DNA of 64,000 nucleotides from the NCBI RefSeq assembly GCF_017873675.1, contig NZ_JAGGKK010000002.1, forward strand, positions 1-64,000, in the 5' to 3' direction. How positions within the stretch are numbered: position 1 is the stretch's first letter; every line of letters starts with the position of its first letter. The position numbers were made by a program, and so were the translations under genes. Positions 17,702 to 26,295 of the stretch are shown one piece after another. This DNA is from Virgibacillus litoralis. GTDB lineage: Bacteria > Bacillota > Bacilli > Bacillales > Amphibacillaceae. The notes below the pieces were generated by a model. It saw nothing but the letters and a program-made list of their open reading frames with translations, was not told the origin of the DNA and did not search any database.

Positions 17702-17851
17702 CTATAATTTTGTGTCAATCGATGATACTTCCTCATCTTCCTGCTGGGTCGAATTCCCCGTACCTCGTGCTCTTTCTTCTAACTCTTTCAATAATAAATA
17801 GGTTTCAATGTTTCCTGTCTGACTAAATAATCTCCAGGTTAAGTCGATCAC
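17702..17851 (-). CDS. yqzL: YqzL-family small protein
   Basis: GTG start at 17851, eight bases after GGTGG; 49 codons ending TAG. The N-terminal part reads I-D-L-T-W-R-L-F-S-Q-T-G-N-I-E-T-Y-L-L, matching the YqzL family (T-G-N-I/V-x-T-Y-L-L-x-K-E-L), and is followed by K-E-L-E-E-R. The C-terminus is acidic and variable. YqzL is encoded between era and recO throughout Bacillaceae; its function is unknown. Called from codon reading of the gap between recO and era, conserved motif and synteny. Confidence 0.85.
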   Translation of the reverse strand: MIDLTWRLFSQTGNIETYLLLKELEERARGTGNSTQQEDEEVSSIDTKL

Positions 17852-17946
17852 AAGAAACCCCACCTTCCTTTATAGCATGTTGAAAAAGTACTTACTACTA
17901 GAATTACCATACATGTTAAATCAATGAGTTTTAAATTTTACCAAGT

Positions 17947-18849
17947 TTAATATTCATCACTACGGAAACCAAATTCACGCAGTTGTGACTGCTTGTTACG
18001 CCAGTCTTTTTGGACTTTGACCCAAAGTTCTAAATAAACTTTTGATCCTAACAAAGCTTCAATATCTTTTCGGGCTTTTTTACCGATATCTTTTAACATA
18101 CTTCCTTGTTTACCGATAATAATTCCTTTTTGCGTTTTCCGTTCCGTAACAATTGCTGCCTGAATAAAAACTGCATTTGAGTCTCTTGTTTCAATGTTTT
18201 CTATAACAACTGCAATTGAATGCGGTACCTCTTCTCTGGTTAATTGCAATGCTTTTTCCCTTATTAACTCACCAATGATGAACCGTTCAGGATGATCTGT
18301 TATTTGATCCTCAGGGTAATATTGAGGCCCTTCCGGCAGATGTCTCTTTAATATATCAAGTAAATGTGTAACATTATTACCATGAAGCGCTGAAATAGGA
18401 ATAATCTCCTCAAAATTGTACTTATTTTTATAACGCTCTATTAAAGGGAACAACTCATCTGGATGAATTAAGTCCACTTTGTTGATGATCAGGAAAACCG
18501 GGCGCTTTACTTGCTGCAGCCGATCGATAATATATTGATCACCTTTTCCATAACCTTCATCAGCGTTAATCATAAAAAGAATTGCATCCACTTCATTCAA
18601 TGTATCCTCAGCTATTTTTACCATAAAATCACCTAAACGATGCTTGGGTTTATGGATCCCTGGTGTATCAATGAATACCAGCTGTGCATCTTCTTCCGTT
18701 AAAACGCCCTGAATTTTATTACGTGTTGTTTGTGCCTTGTCACTCATTATCGCTATTTTTTGCCCTATTACATTGTTCATAAATGTTGACTTTCCTACGT
18801 TAGGTCTACCAATGATTGCTAGGAATCCTGATTTAAATTTAGTGTCCAT
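17947..18849 (-). CDS. era: GTPase Era
   Basis: A 300-residue protein with G1 G-R-P-N-V-G-K-S-T (14-22), G2 T-T-R-N-K-I-Q, G3 D-T-P-G-I-H-K-P and G4 N-K-V-D. A C-terminal KH domain (about 205-290) contains [11 protein letters not shown]. Era binds the 3' end of 16S rRNA and helps 30S subunit maturation. In B. subtilis cdd (cytidine deaminase) follows upstream between era and dgkA; here that gap (18.85-19.1 kb) is non-coding. Confidence 0.97.
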   Translation of the reverse strand: MDTKFKSGFLAIIGRPNVGKSTFMNNVIGQKIAIMSDKAQTTRNKIQGVLTEEDAQLVFIDTPGIHKPKHRLGDFMVKIAEDTLNEVDAILFMINADEGYGKGDQYIIDRLQQVKRPVFLIINKVDLIHPDELFPLIERYKNKYNFEEIIPISALHGNNVTHLLDILKRHLPEGPQYYPEDQITDHPERFIIGELIREKALQLTREEVPHSIAVVIENIETRDSNAVFIQAAIVTERKTQKGIIIGKQGSMLKDIGKKARKDIEALLGSKVYLELWVKVQKDWRNKQSQLREFGFRSDEY

Positions 18850-19036
18850 GTTATTCCTCCGAAGCAGTTATTTCTATTTGATATTATCATCATACTACAA
18901 AAGCCAGCTAGTTTCATGTATCCGACAAAACCTTTAAAAGGTTTCTATAATTCTTCAGAAAATGACATATAATGATTATATTTTACTTTTCTTGGAATCC
19001 CTGATGCTTTGGAATACAGACACTAAAAGCAAAATT

Positions 19037-19081
19037 CTTGGTTGCATTTATGCAATAGAAAGTATTTATACATTCTAACTG
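19037..19081 (+). repeat. dispersed element, copy 4 (degraded right half)
   Basis: TTGGTTGCATTTATGCAATAGAAAGTATTTATACATTCTAACTGCT region: a diverged copy of the right half of the element. It ends six bases before the dgkA terminator stem. The remaining gap up to era shows no gene. Confidence 0.65.
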
Positions 19082-19086
19082 CTAAA

Positions 19087-19111
19087 AAAACCTTCGTATA
19101 TAGAAGGTTTT
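19087..19111 (-). terminator. terminator downstream of dgkA
   Basis: AAAACCTTC (19087-19095) pairs with GAAGGTTTT (19103-19111) with a 7-base loop and a T-rich tail on the minus strand. It sits right at the dgkA stop codon. Confidence 0.82.
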
Positions 19112-19112
19112 G

Positions 19113-19493
19113 CTAAAATAATCCATATATTCTCGGCAAAAAAATAATCATACCAACGATTAGCGAAGTTAAAGCAGCTAGTAAAACTGCCCCTGCAGCA
19201 ACATCCTTAATTGTTTTAGCTAACGGATGCGTATCAGGCTTCACATAATCAATTAGCTTTTCTACGGCTGCATTAGTAGCTTCAGCAACTAAGACTAACC
19301 CAATTGTGAGCATAATAATTGCCCACTCAATGAAAGTTAATTGTATTAGTATACCTGCTATAATAACTGTTATTACAGCTATTAAATGTATCCTAAAATT
19401 CCGTTCCGTTTTAGTTACTTCCTTAAGGCCACTCCACGCATGAGAAAAACCAACCGATCTTTTCCTTTGATTATCGTTCAATGCCAAATTCAC
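19113..19493 (-). CDS. dgkA: diacylglycerol/undecaprenol kinase, DgkA family
   Basis: The reading frame extends further upstream inside ybeY, but the protein family begins near R-S-V-G-F. GTG 19493 (AGGAAG site) and TTG 19481 (GGGTGA site) are both plausible; about 123-127 residues. Three membrane helices follow the amphipathic start. Conserved blocks are K-T-E-R-N-F-R-I-H, E-A-T-N-A-A-V-E-K-L-I-D (E-x-x-N-T-A-x-E in the family) and H-P-L-A-K-T-I-K-D-V-A-A-G-A-V. Gram-positive DgkA mainly phosphorylates undecaprenol. The start overlaps the end of ybeY, so the two are coupled. Confidence 0.9.
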   Translation of the reverse strand: MNLALNDNQRKRSVGFSHAWSGLKEVTKTERNFRIHLIAVITVIIAGILIQLTFIEWAIIMLTIGLVLVAEATNAAVEKLIDYVKPDTHPLAKTIKDVAAGAVLLAALTSLIVGMIIFLPRIYGLF

Positions 19494-19935
19494 CCAAAAT
19501 TTCTTCCTGCCTTTTAAACATTTTCTGTTCACCTTCTTTATCCATATGGTCATATCCAAGTAGATGCAAGAAACCATGTACCGTTAGAAATCCCAATTCC
19601 CTTTCAAGCGAATGGTCATAATCCTTAGCTTGTTCTTCTGCTTTTTCAACAGATATAACAATATCCCCAAGAACTAGCGGAATATCTTCACCAACAATAT
19701 CCAGTTCATCATCAGCTTGTTCCTGCATTGCAAAAGATAATACGTCGGTTGGCTTATTAAGCTGTCGATAATTTCGATTAATTTCTTGAATTTCATTGTT
19801 AGAGACAAAGTTTATCGATACCTCAGCCTCCAGGGAAATAGCTTCTTTTTTTGCTGTGAAGATAAGTAAACGTTGGAGCATATCAATATAATCAGTAGGG
19901 ACAGAATTTGTTTGATCGTGAAAATCAATATACAT
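19471..19935 (-). CDS. ybeY: endoribonuclease YbeY
   Basis: A 154-residue protein with the zinc-binding motif H-G-F-L-H-L-L-G-Y-D-H (His120, His124, His130) and the preceding P-T-D-V-L-S-F block. YbeY is a single-strand-specific RNase needed for 16S rRNA 3'-end maturation and ribosome quality control. It lies between pgpH (2-base gap) and dgkA (overlap), in the conserved phoH-pgpH-ybeY-dgkA-era cluster. Era, downstream, also acts on 16S rRNA. Confidence 0.95.
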   Translation of the reverse strand: MYIDFHDQTNSVPTDYIDMLQRLLIFTAKKEAISLEAEVSINFVSNNEIQEINRNYRQLNKPTDVLSFAMQEQADDELDIVGEDIPLVLGDIVISVEKAEEQAKDYDHSLERELGFLTVHGFLHLLGYDHMDKEGEQKMFKRQEEILGEFGIER

Positions 19936-19936
19936 T

Positions 19937-22081
19937 TTATTTTGCCTCCTTTATGGGATATTGTATTCTTGAATGAAAAATTCCCTTTAATGATTCGCAG
20001 ATTGTTTGATGAACTTTATCCAACTCCTTCAATGTAAGTGGACATTCATTTAATTGTCCATCCATTAGTCGATCATTTACAATGGATGACACAATTTCTT
20101 CAATCTTACTCTCTGTTGGCTCATTTAGTGACCTTACAGCTGCTTCTACAGAGTCACAAATGCATATTATCGCAGCTTCTTTAGTTTGCGGCTTTGGACC
20201 TGGATATCTGAAGTTATTTTCCTTTACATATCGGTTATTTTCTTTTTCCTTATAATAAAAATATTTTAATAAAGTAGTTCCATGGTGCTGCATCGCAATA
20301 TTAATAATCTCTTTTGGAAGTTTGTATTTTTTAAGCAATGCGGCTCCGTCATATGGATGATTAATAATTATTTCTGCACTTTGTCTTGGTTCAATTATAT
20401 CATGAGGATTGGAAATCGATAACTGATTTTCAATAAAATAATGTGGCCTTACTGTCTTACCAATATCATGATAATAAGCTCCAACCCTTGCAAGAAGACC
20501 ATTTGCTCCAATCACTTCACAAGCCGTTTCACTGAGATTGGCCACCATCACTGAATGATGATACGTACCCGGTGACTCAGTTAGGATTTTTCGAAGTAAT
20601 GGCTGATTTGGACTTGCTAAGGATAATAATTTAATGTCTGATAGTATACCCAAACCAGTCTCGAAAAATGGCAATAAGCCAATTGCTAACACTGCTGACA
20701 GAAATGCAGATGCTATTCCAAATCCAGAATGAATTAATAACTCACCTATTGAATACTTTTCAAATGAAAGAAAAAGGAATAATAATACTGTAATAATGTT
20801 AATAGCAGTTACACCAACACCAGCCTTAAGAATAGCCAAGCGATCTTTGACATTTGTCAGAAAAATGATACCTGCCATTTGTGAAAAAAAGAAGTAAATA
20901 CCAGCCTCAATATTTAATGCACCCGGGATTTGCCCGTTAAAAATTATGCTCCCCAAAATGGCATACAATATAGAGAGTACAATTGCAAACCTTTCATTGA
21001 GTAATTGCTTTACAAGTAAGGATCCTATTGCAACTGGGACAACGAAAAATAATTGGGTCACTGGAACTGTTATCATACTTACCACTTTCATTAGTGCTAC
21101 AACTATAATACTTATTAGTATTATGGAAGAGATTTTACCTTTATCTAGGCTATTAACTTTTGAAAGAAGGTTCATTTCATATCCAATAACAAAGATTATT
21201 AAGAATATTAATAGAGCCAGACCTATAACTGGATAAATATTTCTTTCTTTATCCAATAAACCAGCTAATTTTAAATCCTGATAAAGCTGATTTGTAATAA
21301 CTTGGCCTTCTCTAACAATTATTTCACCTGCTCGAATTACAACAGGTTCGACGCTGCTTGCTGCATCTTTTCTTGCATCCATTGTTTTTTCAACATCAAA
21401 GAATGAGTTTTCAACCACTGCGAACTCACTTAACTTTACTAGTGGTTCTTTTATATTGTTTGAGAGATTGGAATACTTTATATCTTGTTCAATTTTGGTT
21501 ATACCACTTTGAATATTTTCAACTCTGACACCATTTTCTAAAACTTCTTCCAATGATACAATTAACAATTCCTTGCCCTCTGCACGCATTTGTGGCTGTG
21601 CTTCAACAAGTTCATATAAAATACCATCATTAACCTCTTCTGTTATATTTGGAGATAATATTTGCTTTAATCGTCGAACTTTTTCTTGGTTTGTCATTAC
21701 ACCTACGTTATTCTCATTAGGTGAATCTGGTGAACTTTCTGATTCCTCCGCGTCTACTCTTTCAATAGCATCAAATATTTCTTCCACATATGCTACTTGC
21801 TCTTTAGTAGTTTCAGCTGATATATCAAATCTATCTTTAACAGATTGAACTGTTTCCCGGGTTTTTCGTTTCGTTTCCTGCTCATTTTCGATTGTGATTG
21901 GGGAACGAATAGTCTCATTGGCACTGGAAAACCGTTCAATATCATATGTTTCTGTAAACACGTTGTTAACAGTTACAAGGAAAAAAAAGACTCCTAAAAT
22001 AGACACCGGCAAAATAACTGTTAGCCATTTTGTTCGGATTTTAAATAGTGCCTTTACAGAACTTTTCAGCATTTTTCCCAT
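19937..22081 (-). CDS. pgpH: cyclic di-AMP phosphodiesterase PgpH (7TM-HD)
   Basis: ATG 22081 (M-G-K-M-L-K-S-S-V) is chosen because GAGGTGAAG precedes it; a longer frame to 22156 has no site. About 714 residues. One N-terminal helix is followed by a large extracellular 7TMR-HDED domain (about 60-280), seven membrane helices (about 285-470), and a cytoplasmic HD domain with Y-Y-H-D-I-G-K and a second H-P-Y-D-G-A. HD residues bind the metals that hydrolyse c-di-AMP to pApA, which links to K+ and osmotic balance. Adjacent to phoH, as in other Bacilli. Confidence 0.94.
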   Translation of the reverse strand: MGKMLKSSVKALFKIRTKWLTVILPVSILGVFFFLVTVNNVFTETYDIERFSSANETIRSPITIENEQETKRKTRETVQSVKDRFDISAETTKEQVAYVEEIFDAIERVDAEESESSPDSPNENNVGVMTNQEKVRRLKQILSPNITEEVNDGILYELVEAQPQMRAEGKELLIVSLEEVLENGVRVENIQSGITKIEQDIKYSNLSNNIKEPLVKLSEFAVVENSFFDVEKTMDARKDAASSVEPVVIRAGEIIVREGQVITNQLYQDLKLAGLLDKERNIYPVIGLALLIFLIIFVIGYEMNLLSKVNSLDKGKISSIILISIIVVALMKVVSMITVPVTQLFFVVPVAIGSLLVKQLLNERFAIVLSILYAILGSIIFNGQIPGALNIEAGIYFFFSQMAGIIFLTNVKDRLAILKAGVGVTAINIITVLLFLFLSFEKYSIGELLIHSGFGIASAFLSAVLAIGLLPFFETGLGILSDIKLLSLASPNQPLLRKILTESPGTYHHSVMVANLSETACEVIGANGLLARVGAYYHDIGKTVRPHYFIENQLSISNPHDIIEPRQSAEIIINHPYDGAALLKKYKLPKEIINIAMQHHGTTLLKYFYYKEKENNRYVKENNFRYPGPKPQTKEAAIICICDSVEAAVRSLNEPTESKIEEIVSSIVNDRLMDGQLNECPLTLKELDKVHQTICESLKGIFHSRIQYPIKEAK

Positions 22082-22146
22082 AATCTTCACCTCGTAACTG
22101 ATTAAATCAAAAACGCAGGTATTACAATTAACTATATATATAGAAA

Positions 22147-22170
22147 TAAGACCCACTATTGGGGGTCTTA
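22147..22170 (-). terminator. hairpin between phoH and pgpH
   Basis: TAAGACCC (22147-22154) pairs with GGGTCTTA (22163-22170). The T-run after it on the minus strand is weak (TTATTTCT), so it is probably a partial terminator within the cluster. Confidence 0.55.
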
Positions 22171-22184
22171 CACTATTTCATCGA

Positions 22185-23144
22185 TTAGTTCGTTTTTTCA
22201 TATGCATCAATAATTTTTTGTACTAACGGATGTCTTACAACATCAGTTTGGTTTAAATGAATAATTGAAATTCCATTTACAGATGACAATAACTGATTTG
22301 CTACCTGTAATCCAGATTTTACACCTTTGGGTAAGTCAATCTGGGTAATGTCACCAGTTATTATCATTTTAGAGCCAAATCCTAAGCGTGTCAAAAACAT
22401 CTTCATTTGTTCAGGTGTTGTATTCTGCGCTTCATCAAGTATAACGAATGCATCATCAAGTGTTCGTCCACGCATATAGGCTAATGGGGCAATTTCTATG
22501 GTATCCCTTTCGATTAAACGCATTGTATGTTCAGTTCCAAGAACATCGTGTAATGCATCGTATAAGGGCCTTAAATACGGGTCAACCTTTTCCTTTAAAT
22601 CACCAGGCAAAAATCCGAGACTTTCACCAGCCTCAACTGCTGGGCGTGTTAAGACAATTCTTTTCACTTCACCATTTTTTAATGCATGGACAGCCATTAC
22701 GACAGCAAGATACGTTTTTCCAGTACCAGCGGGACCAATACCAAAAACAAGGTCATGCGTTTTAATTGCTGATACATAACTCTTTTGTCCTAATGTTTTT
22801 ACTCTGATTGATTTCCCTTTAACATTCTTAGTTATCTCATCTTCAAAAAGTGTTTCAAATTGATTAATTTTACCTTTTTTAGCGAGGTCCACTGAATATA
22901 CGACATCTCGCTCTGTTATATTCAATCCTTTTCGTACAATTGTAAGAAGGGTTGATAAAATCTCCTCAACAAGTTCAATCTCTTCATTAGTGCCAGAAAC
23001 ACTTACTTGCTCTCCTCTTGTAACAATGGAAACATTTAATTGTTGTTCTATCTGCTTTAAATATTTATCATTTGTACCAAACAAAGCTAATGCTTCATTC
23101 GGATTGGTTAATTGTAATTCAATTGTCTTCAAGTTTTCTGACAT
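22185..23144 (-). CDS. phoH: PhoH-family ATPase
   Basis: ATG 23144 (M-S-E-N-L-K-T) lies seven bases after AAGGAGA, and only two bases after the yqfD stop. About 319 residues. An N-terminal KH-like region (1-90) precedes the P-loop G-P-A-G-T-G-K-T (137-144) and the Walker B I-L-D-E-A-Q-N. T-G-D-I-T-Q-I-D is a further family block. PhoH proteins are RNA-related NTPases; the exact role in Bacilli is not settled. Location beside ybeY supports an rRNA role. Confidence 0.93.
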   Translation of the reverse strand: MSENLKTIELQLTNPNEALALFGTNDKYLKQIEQQLNVSIVTRGEQVSVSGTNEEIELVEEILSTLLTIVRKGLNITERDVVYSVDLAKKGKINQFETLFEDEITKNVKGKSIRVKTLGQKSYVSAIKTHDLVFGIGPAGTGKTYLAVVMAVHALKNGEVKRIVLTRPAVEAGESLGFLPGDLKEKVDPYLRPLYDALHDVLGTEHTMRLIERDTIEIAPLAYMRGRTLDDAFVILDEAQNTTPEQMKMFLTRLGFGSKMIITGDITQIDLPKGVKSGLQVANQLLSSVNGISIIHLNQTDVVRHPLVQKIIDAYEKTN

Positions 23145-23146
23145 AA

Positions 23147-24349
23147 TCAATCTCCTTGATCTATTGATTCTTCTTTTACAATATTTTCTTCCACAGCCAT
23201 ATATAAGATTAGTTTAACTTTACCATTCTCAATTGTTTCATGCAAAACTTTTTCAGAAACAATTCTCGCATCAGGTCCCAGCTGTAACTGTAACTCGTTT
23301 TTTGCTTGATCAATTCCAATTTTAATTGCTTCATCTTTACTTCTCTCTGTTTTATTATACCTCTTTTCACTCAAAATAGTTTCAATTATTTTAACAGGAA
23401 GCTTCCACTTTAAAAAATAAAGGTCTTTTTCATTTCTTTCACGATGAATTTCATTAAAATCAGGTGAACTGAACCCCCATACAGGGAGCTCGAAATTATT
23501 TATACTTAAATGAAATTTACTCTCACGATTTCCTGTCAACAGTTCTTGATTCGCTTTTAACGGAATGGTAACTTCTGTTTCGTACCACGTCTTCGCAATG
23601 ATTTCTCCCTCAGCAGCTACTAAATCATATTTCTTGTCCTCTTTGCTATCGTCAAAATTAAGCTTTCCTGAAACAAGTACTTGTCCAGGTTCAACATAGT
23701 CATTGACTTGAACTTTCGGGAGCCCTTTAGATACATACATTTTTTGAATTACGCCTTTTTTTGTCGCCACTAAATTTCGTGGACCCTGTACTTCGTCTTC
23801 TTTTACTACCGTTTTTTCTACTCCTTCAAGAACATAGGATGTCCCTTTTTGGTGGACACCAACCCACAGTAATTCAGGTACATCATTTACTAGTTGCTGT
23901 TGCACTTCACTAGGTGGATCCAGGGTAAAAGTCCATGCACCCTGATGAATACCATATTCCGTCAGTTGTTCACTTATTTTTTCCTCGATATCTTTTGGTA
24001 CACCTATTATTTTAACTTCCCAAATTATATTAGATAGAAAGAAAATTAGCATAACACTTAACAACAAGCCAATTATAACTTCTCTTTTACGAGTAAATTT
24101 TTTAAATAAGAATGGTAAACCCCTTTTGTTTATAAAGGTTAGTTTATAACTTGTCCGACGTTTAATATCCTTTAATATATCAATATCACTTAACTTGACG
24201 TTACCTATACAGGCATATTCGGATTCCTTTTTAATATTCCAAACTGTAATTCCTTGTTCAATACAAAATTGAAAGAAAAGTTCAGGATTTTTCCCCTTAA
24301 TTAAAACAGTCATATATCCAGTTATAAATGAACCTTGAATATGTTTCAT
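23147..24349 (-). CDS. yqfD: sporulation protein YqfD
   Basis: A 400-residue protein. ATG 24349 has GGAGGAGG five bases upstream. One strong membrane segment (about 93-112) follows a basic stretch F-T-R-K-R-E-V. The C-terminal 280 residues are predicted outside the membrane and contain V-W-G-F-S-S-P. YqfD is part of the SigE regulon in B. subtilis and is needed for full sporulation; its distant kinship to SpoIVFA/FtsQ-like extracytoplasmic domains has been noted. Biochemical role unknown. It is translated just ahead of phoH and after yqfC. Confidence 0.9.
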   Translation of the reverse strand: MKHIQGSFITGYMTVLIKGKNPELFFQFCIEQGITVWNIKKESEYACIGNVKLSDIDILKDIKRRTSYKLTFINKRGLPFLFKKFTRKREVIIGLLLSVMLIFFLSNIIWEVKIIGVPKDIEEKISEQLTEYGIHQGAWTFTLDPPSEVQQQLVNDVPELLWVGVHQKGTSYVLEGVEKTVVKEDEVQGPRNLVATKKGVIQKMYVSKGLPKVQVNDYVEPGQVLVSGKLNFDDSKEDKKYDLVAAEGEIIAKTWYETEVTIPLKANQELLTGNRESKFHLSINNFELPVWGFSSPDFNEIHRERNEKDLYFLKWKLPVKIIETILSEKRYNKTERSKDEAIKIGIDQAKNELQLQLGPDARIVSEKVLHETIENGKVKLILYMAVEENIVKEESIDQGD

Positions 24350-24368
24350 GTCCTCCTCCTTTGATATC

Positions 24369-24650
24369 TTAATCTGGAATAAATTTGACTTCAGTTATCA
24401 ATCCTTCCAGTAATATTTCTTCAGGCAGCATCATTTTTAATACAAAAGATGATCCCGAAATCTTTATATACCCCTTATTGGTTTTAAGTTTCAACTCGGT
24501 ATCTGAGTAAACAACAAGTCCTTTATGATTCTCAATATAAACATGTATTTGACCAATCATTGTTATCCGTGGCAGCTCCAACATGACATCAGTTGGAAGT
24601 GCAAGATGGTTCATTAACCATGGACCAATTCGTTGTTGCCATTTCTTCAC
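24369..24650 (-). CDS. yqfC: sporulation protein YqfC
   Basis: GTG start at 24650 after an AGGGGG site; 93 residues. It begins K-K-W-Q-Q-R-I-G and contains P-R-I-T-M-I-G and the H-K-G-L-V-V-Y-S block typical of YqfC/YabP-like proteins. It is SigE-controlled in B. subtilis and always adjacent to yqfD. It may be a scaffold or surface protein of the mother cell. Function is not known in detail. Confidence 0.9.
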   Translation of the reverse strand: MKKWQQRIGPWLMNHLALPTDVMLELPRITMIGQIHVYIENHKGLVVYSDTELKLKTNKGYIKISGSSFVLKMMLPEEILLEGLITEVKFIPD

Positions 24651-24710
24651 TGATGTGGCCCCCTCTCACATACATATTTATGAAATTAACGACAGGATAA
24701 GAACAAAAAA

Positions 24711-24762
24711 AAAGAACCACTACCGGCATAAGCATCTACAGCTCATTAGATAGTGGTTCTTT
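24711..24762 (-). terminator. strong terminator between the 24.8-kb gene and yqfC
   Basis: AAAGAACCACTA (24711-24722) pairs with TAGTGGTTCTTT (24751-24762), and a run of ten T follows on the minus strand. It separates the floA-containing operon from the yqfC-yqfD-phoH operon. Confidence 0.9.
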
Positions 24763-24773
24763 AATTAAGATAG

Positions 24774-25247
24774 TTATTTTCTTCGTTGCTTTACAACACT
24801 TTGATATGGCTTGGTTGCTCTAGGAGAACCTAAAACCTCTGCCATGATAACCCCGTTTACTAAACCTTTTTGATTCAAGTTATTTTTTATCCGCCTTTTA
24901 AATCTTTTTTGTTCAGCAGATAATTCTCTGTCAGATTCCTTATTATCACTATTGTCAGTAATAATTGCATCATGTTTACGTTCATCCAGCGCTTTTTGTG
25001 TATCTGTATTCATACGGTCAGCCAGGCGTTCACGTTGTTCTTGTTGCTGTTCTTCAATTGACGTTTTGGCTACTGTACTTTGCGGCTGATTATTACTGAC
25101 TGTTTCACCAACCCCACCGGAAGGAGTCGGTGAAGGTTTAGGTGGATTAGCTGTTCGTCTTTGTTTATTGGAATTAGTATCAGACTTATCCTTTAAAAAA
25201 CCTGCAAGTCCTCCAATAATTGCAAGGATTATAAGAATGACATCCAT
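24774..25247 (-). CDS. uncharacterised membrane-anchored hydrophilic protein
   Basis: ATG 25247 follows AGGAGG. The 157-residue protein starts with one hydrophobic helix (about 2-19, V-I-L-I-I-L-A-I-I-G-G), then a Pro/Ser/Gln-rich linker (30-65), a charged helical region (62-125), and a more conserved-looking C-terminus with G-V-I-M-A-E-V-L-G-S-P-R-A-T-K-P-Y. It takes the position of yqfB in B. subtilis but is twice as long and shows no clear likeness. It is co-directional with floA and ends at its own terminator, so it is probably the last gene of the floA operon. Not assigned. Confidence 0.7.
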   Translation of the reverse strand: MDVILIILAIIGGLAGFLKDKSDTNSNKQRRTANPPKPSPTPSGGVGETVSNNQPQSTVAKTSIEEQQQEQRERLADRMNTDTQKALDERKHDAIITDNSDNKESDRELSAEQKRFKRRIKNNLNQKGLVNGVIMAEVLGSPRATKPYQSVVKQRRK

Positions 25248-25271
25248 AATAACCCTCCTGTATCTAATACA

Positions 25272-26267
25272 TTATTTATTGTCATTGTCTTCTTTTTCAT
25301 TATCAGACAATTTCCCAATTGTACCGCGCATATCTGTATCAGCATCAATATTTTTATAGTTCATATAATCCATTACACCAAGATTTCCGGACCGTAGTGC
25401 TTCCGCAAGTGCAAGTGGAACATCTGCTTCTGCTTCAACAACTTTTGCACGCATCTCTTCAACTCGAGCAACCATTTCCTGCTCTTGTGCAACAGCCATC
25501 GCTCTTCTTTCTTCCGCTTTAGCCTGAGCAATATTTTTATCTGCTTCGGCTTGATCTGTTTGCAGAATAGCACCGATATTCTTACCGATATCAACATCAG
25601 CAATATCAATTGATAGAATTTCAAATGCTGTTCCTGCATCTAAACCTTTGCTTAAAACATTTTGAGAGATTGAATCAGGATTTTCCAGCACTTTTGTATG
25701 TGCTTCTGAACTACCAATTGTACTTACAACGCCTTCACCTACACGGGCAATCACTGTTTCTTCCCCAGCACCACCGACAAGGCGGTCAATATTTGCACGT
25801 ACTGTAATTCGTGCTTTCGCTTTCACTTCAATACCATCCATAGCGATACCTGCAATAAATGGCGTTTCAATTACCTTTGGATTAACACTCATTTGAACAG
25901 CTTCTAAAACATCACGACCTGCTAAATCAATCGCTGCTCCTCGTTCGAAGGATAGTTCAATATTCGCTCTATGTGCAGCGATAAGCGCGTTTACTACTCT
26001 ATCTACATTACCACCTGCTAAGTAATGACTTTCCAGCTGATTTGTAGTTAATTCTAATCCTGCTTTGTGTGCCTTAATTAACGGATTAATTACTCTTGAA
26101 GGCACAACCCGACGTAATCGCATCCCAACAAGTGTAAAGATACCCACTTTAACACCTGCAGCTAGGGCGCTAATCCATAGCATTACTGGAATAAATGTAA
26201 ATAATACTGCAACAACAATTAAAATTACCGCAATTATTATTACCGGCATAAGTTCTTGTAATTCCAT
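25272..26267 (-). CDS. floA: flotillin-like protein FloA
   Basis: A 331-residue SPFH/band-7 protein. An N-terminal hydrophobic hairpin (about 7-50) anchors it. Typical FloA blocks are [20 protein letters not shown] and I-A-D-V-D-I-G. An A/E-rich coiled coil (about 235-290) drives oligomerisation. FloA scaffolds functional membrane microdomains with NfeD proteins. ATG 26267 follows AGGAGGAATT. It lies 28 bases downstream of its NfeD partner, the conserved yqeZ-yqfA pair. Confidence 0.95.
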   Translation of the reverse strand: MELQELMPVIIIAVILIVVAVLFTFIPVMLWISALAAGVKVGIFTLVGMRLRRVVPSRVINPLIKAHKAGLELTTNQLESHYLAGGNVDRVVNALIAAHRANIELSFERGAAIDLAGRDVLEAVQMSVNPKVIETPFIAGIAMDGIEVKAKARITVRANIDRLVGGAGEETVIARVGEGVVSTIGSSEAHTKVLENPDSISQNVLSKGLDAGTAFEILSIDIADVDIGKNIGAILQTDQAEADKNIAQAKAEERRAMAVAQEQEMVARVEEMRAKVVEAEADVPLALAEALRSGNLGVMDYMNYKNIDADTDMRGTIGKLSDNEKEDNDNK

Positions 26268-26295
26268 ATTAATTCCTCCTATAATTCTTTTTATA

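Noticed and set aside
19113-19577. A 154-residue version of DgkA starting inside ybeY
   Set aside because: The N-terminal 28-30 residues come from another frame of ybeY and have no family counterpart; the internal starts near 19481-19493 have ribosome sites.
22448-22779. Plus-strand frames inside phoH
   Set aside because: PhoH on the minus strand has all family motifs; these are shadows rich in His and Gln.
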